The notes: generated by a model not told the origin, from the sequence alone. Counted from the first letter of the stretch, positions 25,411 to 33,666 are shown. The stretch is DNA of 38,323 bases from QHCA01 sp003244095 (GCA_038329965.1 JBBQNN010000036.1:1-38323), one strand, 5' to 3'. Numbers and translations are program-made.

Positions 25411-26868
25411 TCAGTGGACGGGTGCGGGTTCGGTGCTCACCGGGCTCGGCGCGAGCACCGCGGCCTGGGTGCGTCGATGGGCGGCCCAGGTCAGGGCGGC
25501 GGTGGCGAAAATCCCGATCGCCGCGGCGAGGGTGGCGATACGCACCTGGTCGGAGGCGATGTCGACCAGTCGGGATGTCAGGTCGCCGGCGGTGGCGGCC
25601 TGGGCTATGGCGATGAGTACGGCCAGGCCGACAGCGCCGCCGATCTGTTGGGTGGTCGAGGCCAGTCCGGCGGCGGTGCCCTGCTGGTGGGCGGCGACTC
25701 CGGTGGCCGCGATACCGAACATCAGGGTATAGCCCGCACCTTGGCCCAGACCGGTGACGATCAGCGCCGGCATGAGGGCCGGGTAGCTGACGTTCGTAGA
25801 GATCGCCAGGAAGAGCAGGACGGTGCCGACCCCGCCGATCAGCAGGCTGGCGATCATCAGTCGGATGGCGCCGAAGCGAGGGGCGAGTCGTCCCGCCGTC
25901 TGTGCCCCGATGGCGATCGCGGCCATGGGGACGAGGAACGCCAACCCGGTCGCGAGCGGGCCGCGGTGCTGTACGTCCTGGAAGAAGGTGGTGAGGAAGT
26001 ACAGCAACGTGCCGAAGGTCGCCATGTATAGAAAGGTGATCGTCACCCCGAGACGCAACTGGCGGTTACTGGTGAGCTGGGCCGGAACGAGCGGATCGCG
26101 GCTACGACGGTCGAGAAATGCGTAGGCGAGCAGAGCGCCGACTCCCGCAGCGAAAGCCACCATGACCGGGGTGGATACCCATCCCGAGACGGGTCCCTGC
26201 ACGATGGCGAAAACGATCAGCGTGATCCCCGCGGTCGCTGTTAACGCCGACGGCAGCCCGAAGGACCGCGTCCCGGACTTCGGTGCGTCCGCGGTGAGCA
26301 GCGGACGCACCAGCAGTACGGCGATCGCGACGAGGGGGACGTTGACGAAGAACACCGCCGACCAGCCGAACCAGTCGGTCAGCACGCCGCCCAGCAGGGA
26401 GCCGAGGATCATGCCGCTGCCCCCGGCGGTACCCCAGACCGCGAAGGCGCGGTGACGCTCACGGCCCTCGGCGAAGCTGACCGAGATCAGCGTCAACGTC
26501 GCGGGGAACAACAACGCACCGCCGAGGCCTTGCCCGGCGCGGGCGGAGATCAACAGCGCCGGGCTGGTGGCCAGGCTGCCGGCCAGGGAGGCGACGCCGT
26601 AGGTCAGCAGACCGATGGTGAAGATACGCCGGGGTCCGACCCGGTCGCAGGCCCGGCCGCCGAGCAGCAGCAGGCCACCGAACGCGACGGCGTAGGCACT
26701 GATCACCCACTGCAGCGACGACACGGAGAACCCCAGGTCGCGGCCGATGTCGGGCAGCGCAACGTAGACGATGTTGTAATCGACCGAGATGATCAACTGG
26801 GCGAAGGCGAGCAGTGCCAAAGTGGCCCCCGGTCGCTTCACAGTCCGAGGAACATGGATAGTAGACAT
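25411..26868 (-). CDS. MFS drug exporter, DHA2 (14-TM) family
   Basis: 485 residues with about 14 membrane helices. Motifs: FAQLIISVDYNIVYVALPDI in helix 1 (the D of the DHA2 signature), LGGRACDRVGPRRIFTIGLL in the loop after helix 2, and GQGLGGALLFPATLTLIS in helices 4-5, matching EmrB/QacA-type proton antiporters. The start ATG at 26868 lies inside an Rrf2-type operator and is preceded by GAAGGG. It follows the Rrf2 gene by 43 bases and precedes the FAD oxidase by 40 bases. A toxic-compound efflux role is likely. Confidence 0.93.
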   Translation of the reverse strand: MSTIHVPRTVKRPGATLALLAFAQLIISVDYNIVYVALPDIGRDLGFSVSSLQWVISAYAVAFGGLLLLGGRACDRVGPRRIFTIGLLTYGVASLAGSLATSPALLISARAGQGLGGALLFPATLTLISVSFAEGRERHRAFAVWGTAGGSGMILGSLLGGVLTDWFGWSAVFFVNVPLVAIAVLLVRPLLTADAPKSGTRSFGLPSALTATAGITLIVFAIVQGPVSGWVSTPVMVAFAAGVGALLAYAFLDRRSRDPLVPAQLTSNRQLRLGVTITFLYMATFGTLLYFLTTFFQDVQHRGPLATGLAFLVPMAAIAIGAQTAGRLAPRFGAIRLMIASLLIGGVGTVLLFLAISTNVSYPALMPALIVTGLGQGAGYTLMFGIAATGVAAHQQGTAAGLASTTQQIGGAVGLAVLIAIAQAATAGDLTSRLVDIASDQVRIATLAAAIGIFATAALTWAAHRRTQAAVLAPSPVSTEPAPVH

Positions 26869-26872
26869 CCAG
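26854..26872. promoter_or_regulatory. Rrf2-type operator box over the MFS start codon
   Basis: ATGGAT-N7-ATCCAG (26854-26872) overlaps the MFS ATG. Over about 20 bases it differs at only two or three positions from the box in front of the Rrf2 gene, including the flanking ATT. A repressor bound here would block the two downstream genes. Confidence 0.7.
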
Positions 26873-26911
26873 ATTTACCCTTCGGATAAGGCCGGCGACG
26901 ACGCGAGGGCG

Positions 26912-27397
26912 TCAGGCGGGCAAGTTGAGGAACCAGTCGCGGGTGCGCTGGGGCGTATGTGGGTAGCGCTGCTCGACCGAGGCCTTCAGGTCGGCAATGG
27001 TGCGTGAAGCCAGCTCGCGGCGCCACGCCAGATCTGCAGTGCGCATCGTCTGCGAAATCAGACAGCTCTCGACGTAGTCAACGGCGGACGATCCGCCCGG
27101 GCCGGCGGCGAGGATCTGGTCACACAGGAACGCCGGCTCCGGACCCTCGATCGCCACCACCACGTCCAAGACGGTGATGGCCTCCGCGCTGCGACCCAGT
27201 CGGAATCCGCCACGTGGCCCGGGGACCGAGGACATCACGCCCGCCCTGCTCAAGGCCTGTAGCTGCTTGTTCAGATAGTCCCGCGGCAGACCGTAGAAGC
27301 GGGCAAGCTTCGTAGCGGTCACCGCCTCGCCCTCCTCCACCCAGGTCAGATTGAGGCAGCAGTGCAGCGCCCACTCCACTCCCTCACTCATCCGCAT
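26912..27397 (-). CDS. Rrf2-family transcriptional regulator
   Basis: 161 residues from the ATG at 27397 (MRMSEGVEWALHCCLNLTW). The winged-helix part reads TATKLARFYGLPRDYLNKQL then LSRAGVMSSVPGPRGGFRLG, a standard Rrf2 core. The three closely spaced cysteines that hold an iron-sulfur cluster in IscR/NsrR are absent; only scattered Cys remain (LCDQIL, SCLISQ), so it is more likely a cluster-free sensor. An in-frame start at 27433 would put the operator box inside the gene. It heads the operon with the MFS and FAD oxidase and probably controls itself and both. Confidence 0.9.
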   Translation of the reverse strand: MRMSEGVEWALHCCLNLTWVEEGEAVTATKLARFYGLPRDYLNKQLQALSRAGVMSSVPGPRGGFRLGRSAEAITVLDVVVAIEGPEPAFLCDQILAAGPGGSSAVDYVESCLISQTMRTADLAWRRELASRTIADLKASVEQRYPHTPQRTRDWFLNLPA

Positions 27398-27400
27398 AAC

Positions 27401-27419
27401 CTGGATACTACACATCCAG
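27401..27419. promoter_or_regulatory. Rrf2-type operator box in the regulator's own promoter
   Basis: A perfect inverted repeat CTGGAT-N7-ATCCAG (27401-27419) lies four bases upstream of the Rrf2 ATG. Its near copy overlaps the start of the MFS gene. This fits autoregulation. Confidence 0.75.
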
Positions 27420-27516
27420 ATTGAGCTGATCAAGCGGCGCCCTCGAGCTCAACAGCCGGTTGTCCCGTAAGAACTCGCCGCATCCATGCCCGGTCAGCCA
27501 TCTCAAGCGGAGCAGG

Positions 27517-27705
27517 TCACCACGCTCGGTTGAGCCCGCCGGCGACGTCGAGGGTGGTGCCGGTGATGTAGCTGGCGGCCGGGGTGAGCAGAAAGGTCAC
27601 GGCGGCCGCGACCTCGTCTGCTCGACCCAGTCGATCCAGATCCACGCCTCGCTGGTGTGCTTCCCGGTCTGCCCACTGCCCGAAGGATTGCTCCGATGCG
27701 TCTCG
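27517..27705 (-). pseudogene. Short-chain dehydrogenase C-terminal remnant
   Basis: About 60 codons read GVDLDRLGRADEVAAAVTFL then ASYITGTTLDVAGGLNRAW and a stop at 27517. This is the classic SDR C-terminus (RLG..EVA..V.FL....YITG..L.V.GG). The Rossmann N-terminus, the Ser-Tyr-Lys active site and the rest are missing; upstream DNA on the other strand belongs to a transposase remnant, which probably cut the gene. Confidence 0.75.
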
Positions 27706-27765
27706 CTGGTGGCGTTCGTGAACTCGGGCGGTGCTGATGACGCCCACGTTTACGGTGTTTCGGCG

Positions 27766-28092
27766 ACCGAGACCGCCCTGGCCGAGCTGCTCGCCGCCGA
27801 CCTGTCCGGGCTGGATCTGGTGGCTGGCGATCGACGGGCTCCAGTTCGGTGAGCACGTGTCCGTGGCCGCGCTCAGGATCGGCGTCGACGGCGTCGAGCA
27901 CCGACTTGGGCAACGTGAAGAACTGGCAGAACGGCACCATCGCGCTGCGCTGGTGCCGTTGGCATGATCGAAACCCTCGGCCAATTCCGCCGCGTCAACG
28001 GCCACCTTCACCTGCCCGTACTACACATAGCGCACGCCGCCGCCCAAACTGTCAGTGCCATACGTCATGATGAACCCGTGATCGCCGCCTGA
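27766..28092 (+). pseudogene. IS256-family transposase remnant
   Basis: Four parts of an IS256-like transposase lie in order in shifting frames. They are ETALAELLAADLSGLDLVA (from 27766); AIDGLQFGEHVSVAALRIGV, the DG motif strand around the first catalytic Asp; GNVKNWQNGTIALRWC (near 27900); and MIETLGQFRRVNGHLHLPVL (27964) running to the stop at 28092. The middle, including the rest of the DDE active site, is deleted. It abuts the broken SDR gene on the opposite strand, which suggests the element inserted there and then decayed. Confidence 0.75.
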
Positions 28093-28238
28093 CGATCACA
28101 CCGACCGCCACCCAAATTCAACGAAGTGCAGGACAACCTCCACGCCGCGGAGCAGTGGCCGACCATCAACGGTCCCACGCCCGCCCGGGGTGGGCCAACG
28201 AAACCCGCCGGATACCTTAACCAGTTGGAAGGATCACC

Positions 28239-29024
28239 ATGAATGGGACCACTCTCAAAACCGCGCTGTGCGCCGGTGTCGCTCTCACGGCACTGACCGC
28301 GTTCGCATCGGCGGCCACCGCGTCAGCCTGGGCACCCAGTCGGGCAGCCTCGGCCACGAAAGCATGCAGCCGCCCAGCCAACGTGCTGGACCTCAAGAAC
28401 TGGAAGATAACCCTCCCAGTCGGCGACTCGGGTGACCCGAAAGAGGTCAAACAGCCCGACCTGGCGACCTTTTCCGTCCACCCATGGTTCACTGTGAATG
28501 CCGCCTGCGATGGCGTGGTGTTCCGCGCCGCGGTGAATGGCACGACAACCAGCGGATCCAAATACCCGCGCTCGGAACTGCGGGAAATGGATGGCTCGGA
28601 TGACGCGAGCTGGTCGTCCACCTCCGGCACGCACACGCTCGTCGTGCGAGAAGCTTTCACGCACCTCCCCCACGGCAAGCCCCAGGTAGTGGGCGCGCAG
28701 ATCCATGACTCGAGCGACGACGTCCAGGTCTTCCGGTTAGAGGGCACAAACCTCTACCTGACCAACGGCGACACCACTCACTACAAGCTGGTCACCGACA
28801 ACTACCAATTGGGCACACCATTCGAAGCGAAGTTCGTAGTCAGTAACGGCAAAATCAAAGCCTACTACAACGGGAGACTGCAAAGCACCCTTTCCAAGGC
28901 TTTCTCCGGTGCGTACTTCAAGGCCGGCGCCTACACCCAGGCGAACTGCGACAACTCCTCGCCCTGCAGCGCTGCCAACTACGGAGAGGTGAACATCTAC
29001 AACATCTCAGCCACCCACTCCTAA
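28239..29024 (+). CDS. Secreted alginate lyase, polysaccharide lyase family 7
   Basis: 261 residues. A signal peptide covers about residues 1-30 (Lys at 7, then a hydrophobic run to ATASA). The three PL7 signatures are present: RSELREM at 111-117, QIH at 154-156 and YFKAGAYTQ at 226-234, holding the Arg, Gln, His and Tyr used in beta-elimination. The Ile in QIH is usually linked to G- or MG-rich alginate. GGAAGG stands before the ATG. It is a single-domain enzyme without a binding module and stands alone between decayed genes. It is intact, so it is probably useful for feeding on algal or bacterial alginate. Confidence 0.93.
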   Translation: MNGTTLKTALCAGVALTALTAFASAATASAWAPSRAASATKACSRPANVLDLKNWKITLPVGDSGDPKEVKQPDLATFSVHPWFTVNAACDGVVFRAAVNGTTTSGSKYPRSELREMDGSDDASWSSTSGTHTLVVREAFTHLPHGKPQVVGAQIHDSSDDVQVFRLEGTNLYLTNGDTTHYKLVTDNYQLGTPFEAKFVVSNGKIKAYYNGRLQSTLSKAFSGAYFKAGAYTQANCDNSSPCSAANYGEVNIYNISATHS

Positions 29025-29120
29025 CGGAGAAACTGGGTTAGCCGGTTCTTCGAAGAGCCGCGAACGCTGTGGGTGTGAATGGCAGCAGATGGCACCGGTC
29101 GTTACGTGGACCGGTCCTGA

Positions 29121-29621
29121 CCTGCGCAGGAACGTCTCCGTCGGTACTGGCTAATCCTGGTCGGCAGTTCGACGACCTGGAAGCCGGATCCCGCCTGGCC
29201 ACCGACACCGGCTGGTTGGCAGCTCTGGGTACCGGAACCGCTCGAAGCACCCAACCCGGCATCCGCCTCGCCCGTCCGTCCTACCACCGGGCCGGCACCC
29301 GAGCAGCCCGCTCCGGCCGCGGCCCGTTCACACGCCGGACCGGCAACCGGCCTGTTCGGTGGCAAGAAGCGAGCCCTCAAAGAGGAGAACAATGACCTGC
29401 GCGAAGCCCTCGCGCGGGCTGGCGCGTTGAGCGCGGTCGGGATCGCAGCTGAGACGGAGCGGGCTGCACAGGAACTCGCCCAAGTGCGTCAGCAGATCGC
29501 CGAGGCACAAGCCCGTCTGCTCTCAGTCGGTAGCGACGTGGTGGAGACCGAAGAGATTCCCTTGCCCCAGGAAGCAGGCATCTACAACTACGCGCACCAG
29601 CTGGAGAGCGCGGTGAGGTAG
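29121..29621 (+). pseudogene. DUF4041-type protein, broken N-terminal part
   Basis: The frame is open from 29121 without an ATG and reads TTWKPDPAWPPTPAGWQLWV, a Pro/Ala-rich stretch, GLFGGKKRALKEENNDLREA, a coiled coil (AAQELAQVRQQIAEAQARL) and PLPQEAGIYNYAHQLESAVR before a stop at 29621. The WPPTPAGWQLW opening, the coiled coil and the QE.GIY.Y.H.LE motif are those of actinobacterial proteins with a DUF4041 domain, which normally continue for hundreds of residues, often with a GIY-YIG-like end. Start and C-terminus are lost. Confidence 0.6.
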
Positions 29622-29627
29622 AAGAAT

Positions 29628-29957
29628 CTCCCTACATCGGCTCGGGCACCGGGTTCTCCACCGTCGTGACGGACCTGACCGACGCTGGCACGGCATTGGG
29701 CCAGAACTTCGGCGGGGCACAGACCGTCCTCGGCACCGTGCCGTCCACCAACACCTACACCGGGGCGATCACGCGCACGCATCCGCTCAATGCGGTCAAC
29801 TCCACGAACGCGGTGGTCAAAGGCACAGATCGTCGGGACCTGCCTCGGCCTCAACGGCGTCCGCTGCTACTCCGCCGACCCGAACGCCTACGCGCTGATG
29901 GGCCTCGAGGACGGCCTGGAGATTCTCGGCACCGGAGCCATCGCAGACGGGCGGTAA
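29628..29957 (+). pseudogene. Unidentified ORF, frameshifted
   Basis: I do not recognise the family. One frame reads SPYIGSGTGFSTVVTDLTDA and GAITRTHPLNAVNSTNAVVK, then shifts near 29822 into AQIVGTCLGLNGVRCYSADP and ALMGLEDGLEILGTGAIADG before a stop at 29957. The text in both frames is low in the Arg/Pro junk seen in random frames here, so it once encoded a protein, perhaps a repetitive beta-rich or structural one. No proper start is seen. Confidence 0.4.
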
Positions 29958-30014
29958 CTCCTCGGGGTTGACTGTCCATACCGATTACTGAGCTGGGGCG
30001 CTAACGTCACAGCG

Positions 30015-31481
30015 GTGTCGAGCCGACCGGACGTGCCCGGCCTCGCCCGTCGGCCGGTGTTCTCGGCGATGCTGGCGGTAGCCGCCGTGCTCACGGTCAC
30101 CAGCGGCGGGTACGGCTACCACCGCGACGAGCTCTACTTTCGGCTGCTGGAAGCCGGCTGGGGGTACGTCGATGAGCCGCCGCTCACCCCCTTGCTGGCC
30201 CGGCTGACCACACTGATCGCCGACGAGCCGTGGGCGCTGCGGATCCCAGCGACCCTGGCCACGGTGGCCTCGGTGCTCGTCGTCGTGCTGATCACGCGTG
30301 AGCTCGGCGGTGGCCGGCGGGCGCAGGCGCTGTGCGCCTGGGCCTATGCCTTCGCGTCCCTGCCCCTGATCATGGGCCACGTCCTGCTGACCTCGACCCT
30401 GGACCTGCTGGTGTGGCCGGCGGTGCTGCTGTTCGTCGTCCGGTCGCAGATGCGCCAGGAGCCCCGATGGTGGCTGGCCGCTGGCGCCGTCGTCGGCGTC
30501 AGCATGTACAACAAGCTGCTGGTGGCGGTGCTGCTGGCCGCCCTGGCCGCCGGCGTGCTCCTGGTCGGGCCGCGGTCGCTGCTGCAGTCGAAGTGGGTCT
30601 GGGGTGCGGCCGCCCTGGCGGTCGTGATCGGCGCGCCCAACCTGATCTACCAGGCCACTCACGACTGGCCGCAGCTGGCGATGGGCCGGGCGCTGGCAGA
30701 CAACAACGCCGGCGAGGTCCGCACCCAGATGTGGCCGTTCCTGCTGCTGCTCCTCGGGCCACCGCTGGTGCCGATCTGGGTCGCCGGGCTGGTCGGTCTG
30801 TTCCGCCGGCCCGAGTGGCGTCCGGTGCGGTTCGTGGCCGCAGCCTTTCCCGTACTCCTCCTGCTGGTCTGCGTGATGGGCTCGCAGATCTACTACCCGG
30901 CCGGCCTGCTGGCCGCGCTGTTCGCGGCCGGGTGTGTGCCGGCCACCCGCTGGTTGGCCCGGCACCCCGCCGGGATCGCCGGGGTGGCCCTCAACGCCGT
31001 GGTGAGCCTGGTCATCGGGCTGCCGCTGATCCCGCTCGGCGCGCTCGGCGGCACGCCCGTGCCCGACATCAACCAGGTGGCGCGGGACACGGTCGGCTGG
31101 CCGGAGTACGTGCAGCAGGTCGCCGGGGTCCACGCAACGCTGCCGGCCGCGGACCGCCAGCAGGCGGTGATCGTCACCAGCAACTACGGCGAGGCCGGGG
31201 CAGTCGCCCGGTACGGCGGCCGCTACCGGCTGCCGGCCGTCTACAGCGGCCAGAACCAGCTCTACTACCAAGGCCGGCCGCCGGACTTGGCTCGCGTGGT
31301 CGTCTTCGTCGGCGCGCAGTACCCGCTGGCCAGCCAGCTCTTCGCCTCGTGCACCGTCGCGGCCCGGCTGGACAACGGTGTGGACGTCGACAACGAGGAG
31401 CAGGGCGAGCCGATCACCGTCTGCCGCGACCCGATCGGCGGATGGGCGACGGTCTGGCCGGCGCTGAAGCACCTGGACTGA
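30015..31481 (+). CDS. Membrane glycosyltransferase, GT39/ArnT-like
   Basis: 488 residues with about 10-12 hydrophobic segments. Early in the protein GYGYHRDELYFRLLEAGWGY carries the Asp-Glu pair used by lipid-linked sugar transferases, followed by VDEPPLTPLLARL, the family's PP loop. The C-terminal 120 residues form a soluble domain (VIVTSNYGEAGAVARYGG, VVVFVGAQYP). Such enzymes use polyprenyl-phosphate sugars to modify proteins, lipids or cell-wall polymers on the outer face of the membrane. The GTG start at 30015 has only a weak ribosome site. It stands alone with decayed DNA upstream. Confidence 0.88.
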   Translation: MSSRPDVPGLARRPVFSAMLAVAAVLTVTSGGYGYHRDELYFRLLEAGWGYVDEPPLTPLLARLTTLIADEPWALRIPATLATVASVLVVVLITRELGGGRRAQALCAWAYAFASLPLIMGHVLLTSTLDLLVWPAVLLFVVRSQMRQEPRWWLAAGAVVGVSMYNKLLVAVLLAALAAGVLLVGPRSLLQSKWVWGAAALAVVIGAPNLIYQATHDWPQLAMGRALADNNAGEVRTQMWPFLLLLLGPPLVPIWVAGLVGLFRRPEWRPVRFVAAAFPVLLLLVCVMGSQIYYPAGLLAALFAAGCVPATRWLARHPAGIAGVALNAVVSLVIGLPLIPLGALGGTPVPDINQVARDTVGWPEYVQQVAGVHATLPAADRQQAVIVTSNYGEAGAVARYGGRYRLPAVYSGQNQLYYQGRPPDLARVVVFVGAQYPLASQLFASCTVAARLDNGVDVDNEEQGEPITVCRDPIGGWATVWPALKHLD

Positions 31482-31690
31482 CGGGCGGTGCCGCCCTCCC
31501 GGTCGGGGATCCCCAGCGACAAGAACTCCTGCAAGTCCGGCTCTCGCCGTGGCACCACGTTGCTGGCCAAAGTTGATCTCTGGACACATTCTTGGACACG
31601 AACTGGTGCCCACCGCTACCAAACACGCTCAGTTGGACATATGTGACACCCGCTAATGCCGCACCATCCCTGTCATGCACACGCCATGCC

Positions 31691-31738
31691 CCACACTGGC
31701 AGTGTGGGGGTCAGGGGTTCGAGTCCCCTCAGCTCCAC
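31691..31738 (+). other. tRNA-Ala(GGC) 3' fragment, probable attachment site
   Basis: These bases fold as the anticodon arm (stem CCACA/TGTGG, loop CTGGCAG, anticodon GGC), a 5-base variable loop, the T arm (AGGGG-TTCGAGT-CCCCT) and the 3' acceptor strand CAGCTCC with discriminator A. The 5' acceptor strand and D arm are absent upstream, so this is not a working tRNA. Such 3' copies mark the end of elements integrated into tRNA genes. In the usual arrangement the element lies on the side before the fragment and old chromosome after it. No integrase gene was found nearby. Confidence 0.75.
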
Positions 31739-31785
31739 CCTCGTGAACTGGGCTTTCGGCATTTCCAAGATCATCTGAAGATGCC

Positions 31786-31820
31786 TTGGTAGCCAGTTTG
31801 GTAGCCAGTTTGGTAGCCAG
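31786..31820 (+). repeat. Three tandem 12-bp repeats next to the tRNA fragment
   Basis: TTTGGTAGCCAG is present at 31797-31808 and 31809-31820, with an 11-base copy at 31786-31796. The array lies 48 bases after the tRNA fragment. It could be arm-type sites for an integrase or an excision factor. Confidence 0.7.
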
Positions 31821-31980
31821 TGGCGCCAAACGGGCTCCACTGGAATCGCGACGATTCCCGCATGGGCGAACTCGGAAGCGGGAGTTGTCCTGTCCATTTG
31901 GACAACAGACAGCTGTATCAACCTTTCAAGGTGACCAGTACACTTGTCTCGCGGATTGCTGTATCAACTCTGGGGGACCG

Positions 31981-33003
31981 ATGACACGTGGCCGGCCGAG
32001 TCGGGACACGATCTTCGATCGTTTCGCTGCCGGGCTGCAGGAGCTCAAGCAATTCGGTGGTCTGCCCACGCCTGCGGAGGCGGCAACCATTTGGGACGAC
32101 ATCTGGCATCTGGAGGCGCACAACTCCACAGCGATCGAGGGCAACTCGCTGGTGCTGCGCGAGGTCGAACAGTTGCTGGAGGCGGGCAAGGCAGTGGGGG
32201 CGAAGCCGCTGAAGGACTATCTCGAAGTGCTTGGTTACGGCGAGGCCGCGCAATGGGTCTACGCACAGGCGAGCGGGGACGGTCAGTTCATCGGCGACAA
32301 GCTGATCACTGTGACTGAGGTGCGAGAAGCGCATCGACGCGCGATGGGCCACGTCTGGCCCGTTGCTCCACACCCAGACGCGACCCCGGCCGAGGCACCA
32401 GGAAATTTCCGAAAACATGACATCCACCCGTTCTCCGGCGGGATGACACCTCCACCGTGGCCTGATGTTCAGGCCCAGATCACGAGCTGGGTCGACGAGG
32501 TCAACGCTTTCGGTGCCGAGGTGGCGGGCGGAGGACTGCCTGGACGCGGTCTGCCGACTCGGCTGGCGCGCATCCACAACGGCTTCGAACGGGTTCACCC
32601 GTTCATCGACGGTAACGGTCGCGTGGGGAGGCTGGTACTGAACCTGATCTTGGTTCGGCTCGGGTTCCCGCCGGCGATCATCTTCAAGAGGGAGCGCGAC
32701 AAGTACCTGCAGGCGTTGGGCCAGGCCGACAAAGGTGACTACGGGCGGCTGGCCGAGCAGTTGGCGCGTTCCGTCATCGACAATCTGCATCGATTCGTTG
32801 TCCCGAACATCGCTGGGCCGGCGCGATTGGTCCCGCTGCCCTCTCTTGCCGATGCCGAGCTGAGCTTCGAAGCGCTGCGCCAGGCGGCGCGCCGCGGACG
32901 GCTTGAGGCCAATCAGGGGTCAGACGGCATCTGGCGGTCCAGCCGCCATGCAGTCGAGCAGTACAAGAAGATCCGTTATCGCCGCGCGCCAGGCGTTCAC
33001 TAA
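31981..33003 (+). CDS. Fic-domain protein (class II, self-inhibited AMPylator type)
   Basis: 340 residues from the ATG at 31981, preceded by GGGGGA. The Fic active site HPFIDGNGRVGR starts at His206, all catalytic positions present. The N-terminal inhibitory helix motif (S/TxxxEG/N) is STAIEGN (Ser49, Glu53), which marks a class II Fic protein that holds itself in check. The C-terminal part resembles a winged helix (RRGRLEANQGSDGIWRSSRH). Fic proteins usually transfer AMP to target hydroxyls; the target is unknown. A longer frame starting at 31786 is an artefact that translates the repeats. It is the first gene after the tRNA scar. Confidence 0.92.
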   Translation: MTRGRPSRDTIFDRFAAGLQELKQFGGLPTPAEAATIWDDIWHLEAHNSTAIEGNSLVLREVEQLLEAGKAVGAKPLKDYLEVLGYGEAAQWVYAQASGDGQFIGDKLITVTEVREAHRRAMGHVWPVAPHPDATPAEAPGNFRKHDIHPFSGGMTPPPWPDVQAQITSWVDEVNAFGAEVAGGGLPGRGLPTRLARIHNGFERVHPFIDGNGRVGRLVLNLILVRLGFPPAIIFKRERDKYLQALGQADKGDYGRLAEQLARSVIDNLHRFVVPNIAGPARLVPLPSLADAELSFEALRQAARRGRLEANQGSDGIWRSSRHAVEQYKKIRYRRAPGVH

Positions 33004-33065
33004 GTCAAGTCACCATGCGCACGACCGATAGCGCTCGGCGCGGTACGCGTGCGGCTACTGCCTGC

Positions 33066-33131
33066 CGTGGTGACGACGAGGCGTGCCTCGTGATGCAGGA
33101 CATCGAGGGCAACGAGTTCTGTCTCTACTGA
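33066..33131 (+). pseudogene. VOC/glyoxalase-like C-terminal scrap
   Basis: Twenty-one codons before a stop read RGDDEACLVMQDIEGNEFCL then Y. VMQDIEGNEFCL is the closing strand of glyoxalase_6-type VOC proteins (VM.DPEGNEFCLV). Nothing family-like precedes it. The rest of the 33004-33211 gap holds no recognised gene. Confidence 0.6.
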
Positions 33132-33211
33132 GTCGCCGCGAGCCTTCACCTGCCCTGTGGGTGATGCTCTGGTGCGCCACCGCGCTGGCGGGGAACGGTC
33201 GGGAGCGGCAC

Positions 33212-33493
33212 CTATCGCACGGCCTGGTCCGGTCGCTCCCTTAGAAACGCTTCGAGCTTTGACGCGGCTTCGTTGATCGGTTGGATTTCAGTCCACTTGT
33301 TGGTGAAGACGCGTCGCTTGCGCACCGGCTCGAACACGTCGGTCCACATATCCCACACCAACAGGCCCTCGACAACGAAGGTCATACGTCGATAGCGCTG
33401 GGCGAACACCCTCAGAGTGTCAGCCTCGCAATGTCGGGCGGTCAGCCGCTCGGCCACGTTGTACATCGACCCCCACGTTTGGTCCCGTGCCAT
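33212..33493 (-). CDS. Small hypothetical protein
   Basis: 93 residues; I do not recognise the family. It starts MARDQTWGSMYNVAERLTAR and is rich in Arg, Trp and Phe (VVEGLLVWDMWTDVFEPVRK), with a mixed alpha/beta look and no signal or membrane segment. No strong ribosome site is seen. Residue composition is unlike the Arg/Pro/Ala junk of nearby false frames, so it may be real. It lies between the Fic gene and the putative nuclease, on the nuclease strand. Confidence 0.5.
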   Translation of the reverse strand: MARDQTWGSMYNVAERLTARHCEADTLRVFAQRYRRMTFVVEGLLVWDMWTDVFEPVRKRRVFTNKWTEIQPINEAASKLEAFLRERPDQAVR

Positions 33494-33666
33494 GACGCAA
33501 TGATGCCTGGACGTGTGCTCGGTAGTGCCGGATCAGCTCGATGGTGTCAGTCGCCTAGCGGGCGTTCGGAGCTGGCACTACCGCTCGCTTCCGCGCGGCA
33601 TGTACCGAGCGCATTCATCGTGGCAGAAGCGGACGTTCTCGGAAGCTTCAGTAGTCGGGCAGGTCG

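Noticed and set aside
29985..31622. 545-codon open frame on the - strand
   Set aside because: Antisense to the GT39-like gene, which has clear membrane helices and family motifs.
31691..31738. A functional tRNA gene
   Set aside because: The 5' acceptor strand and D arm cannot be found upstream, so only a 3' fragment is present.
31673..31921. 82-codon - strand frame reading RGLEPLTPTLPV
   Set aside because: This is the familiar false translation of a tRNA 3' end read on the opposite strand, not a gene.
31786..31980. N-terminal extension of the Fic protein
   Set aside because: It translates the 12-bp repeats (VASLVASLVAS) and has no family match; the ATG at 31981 has a ribosome site.
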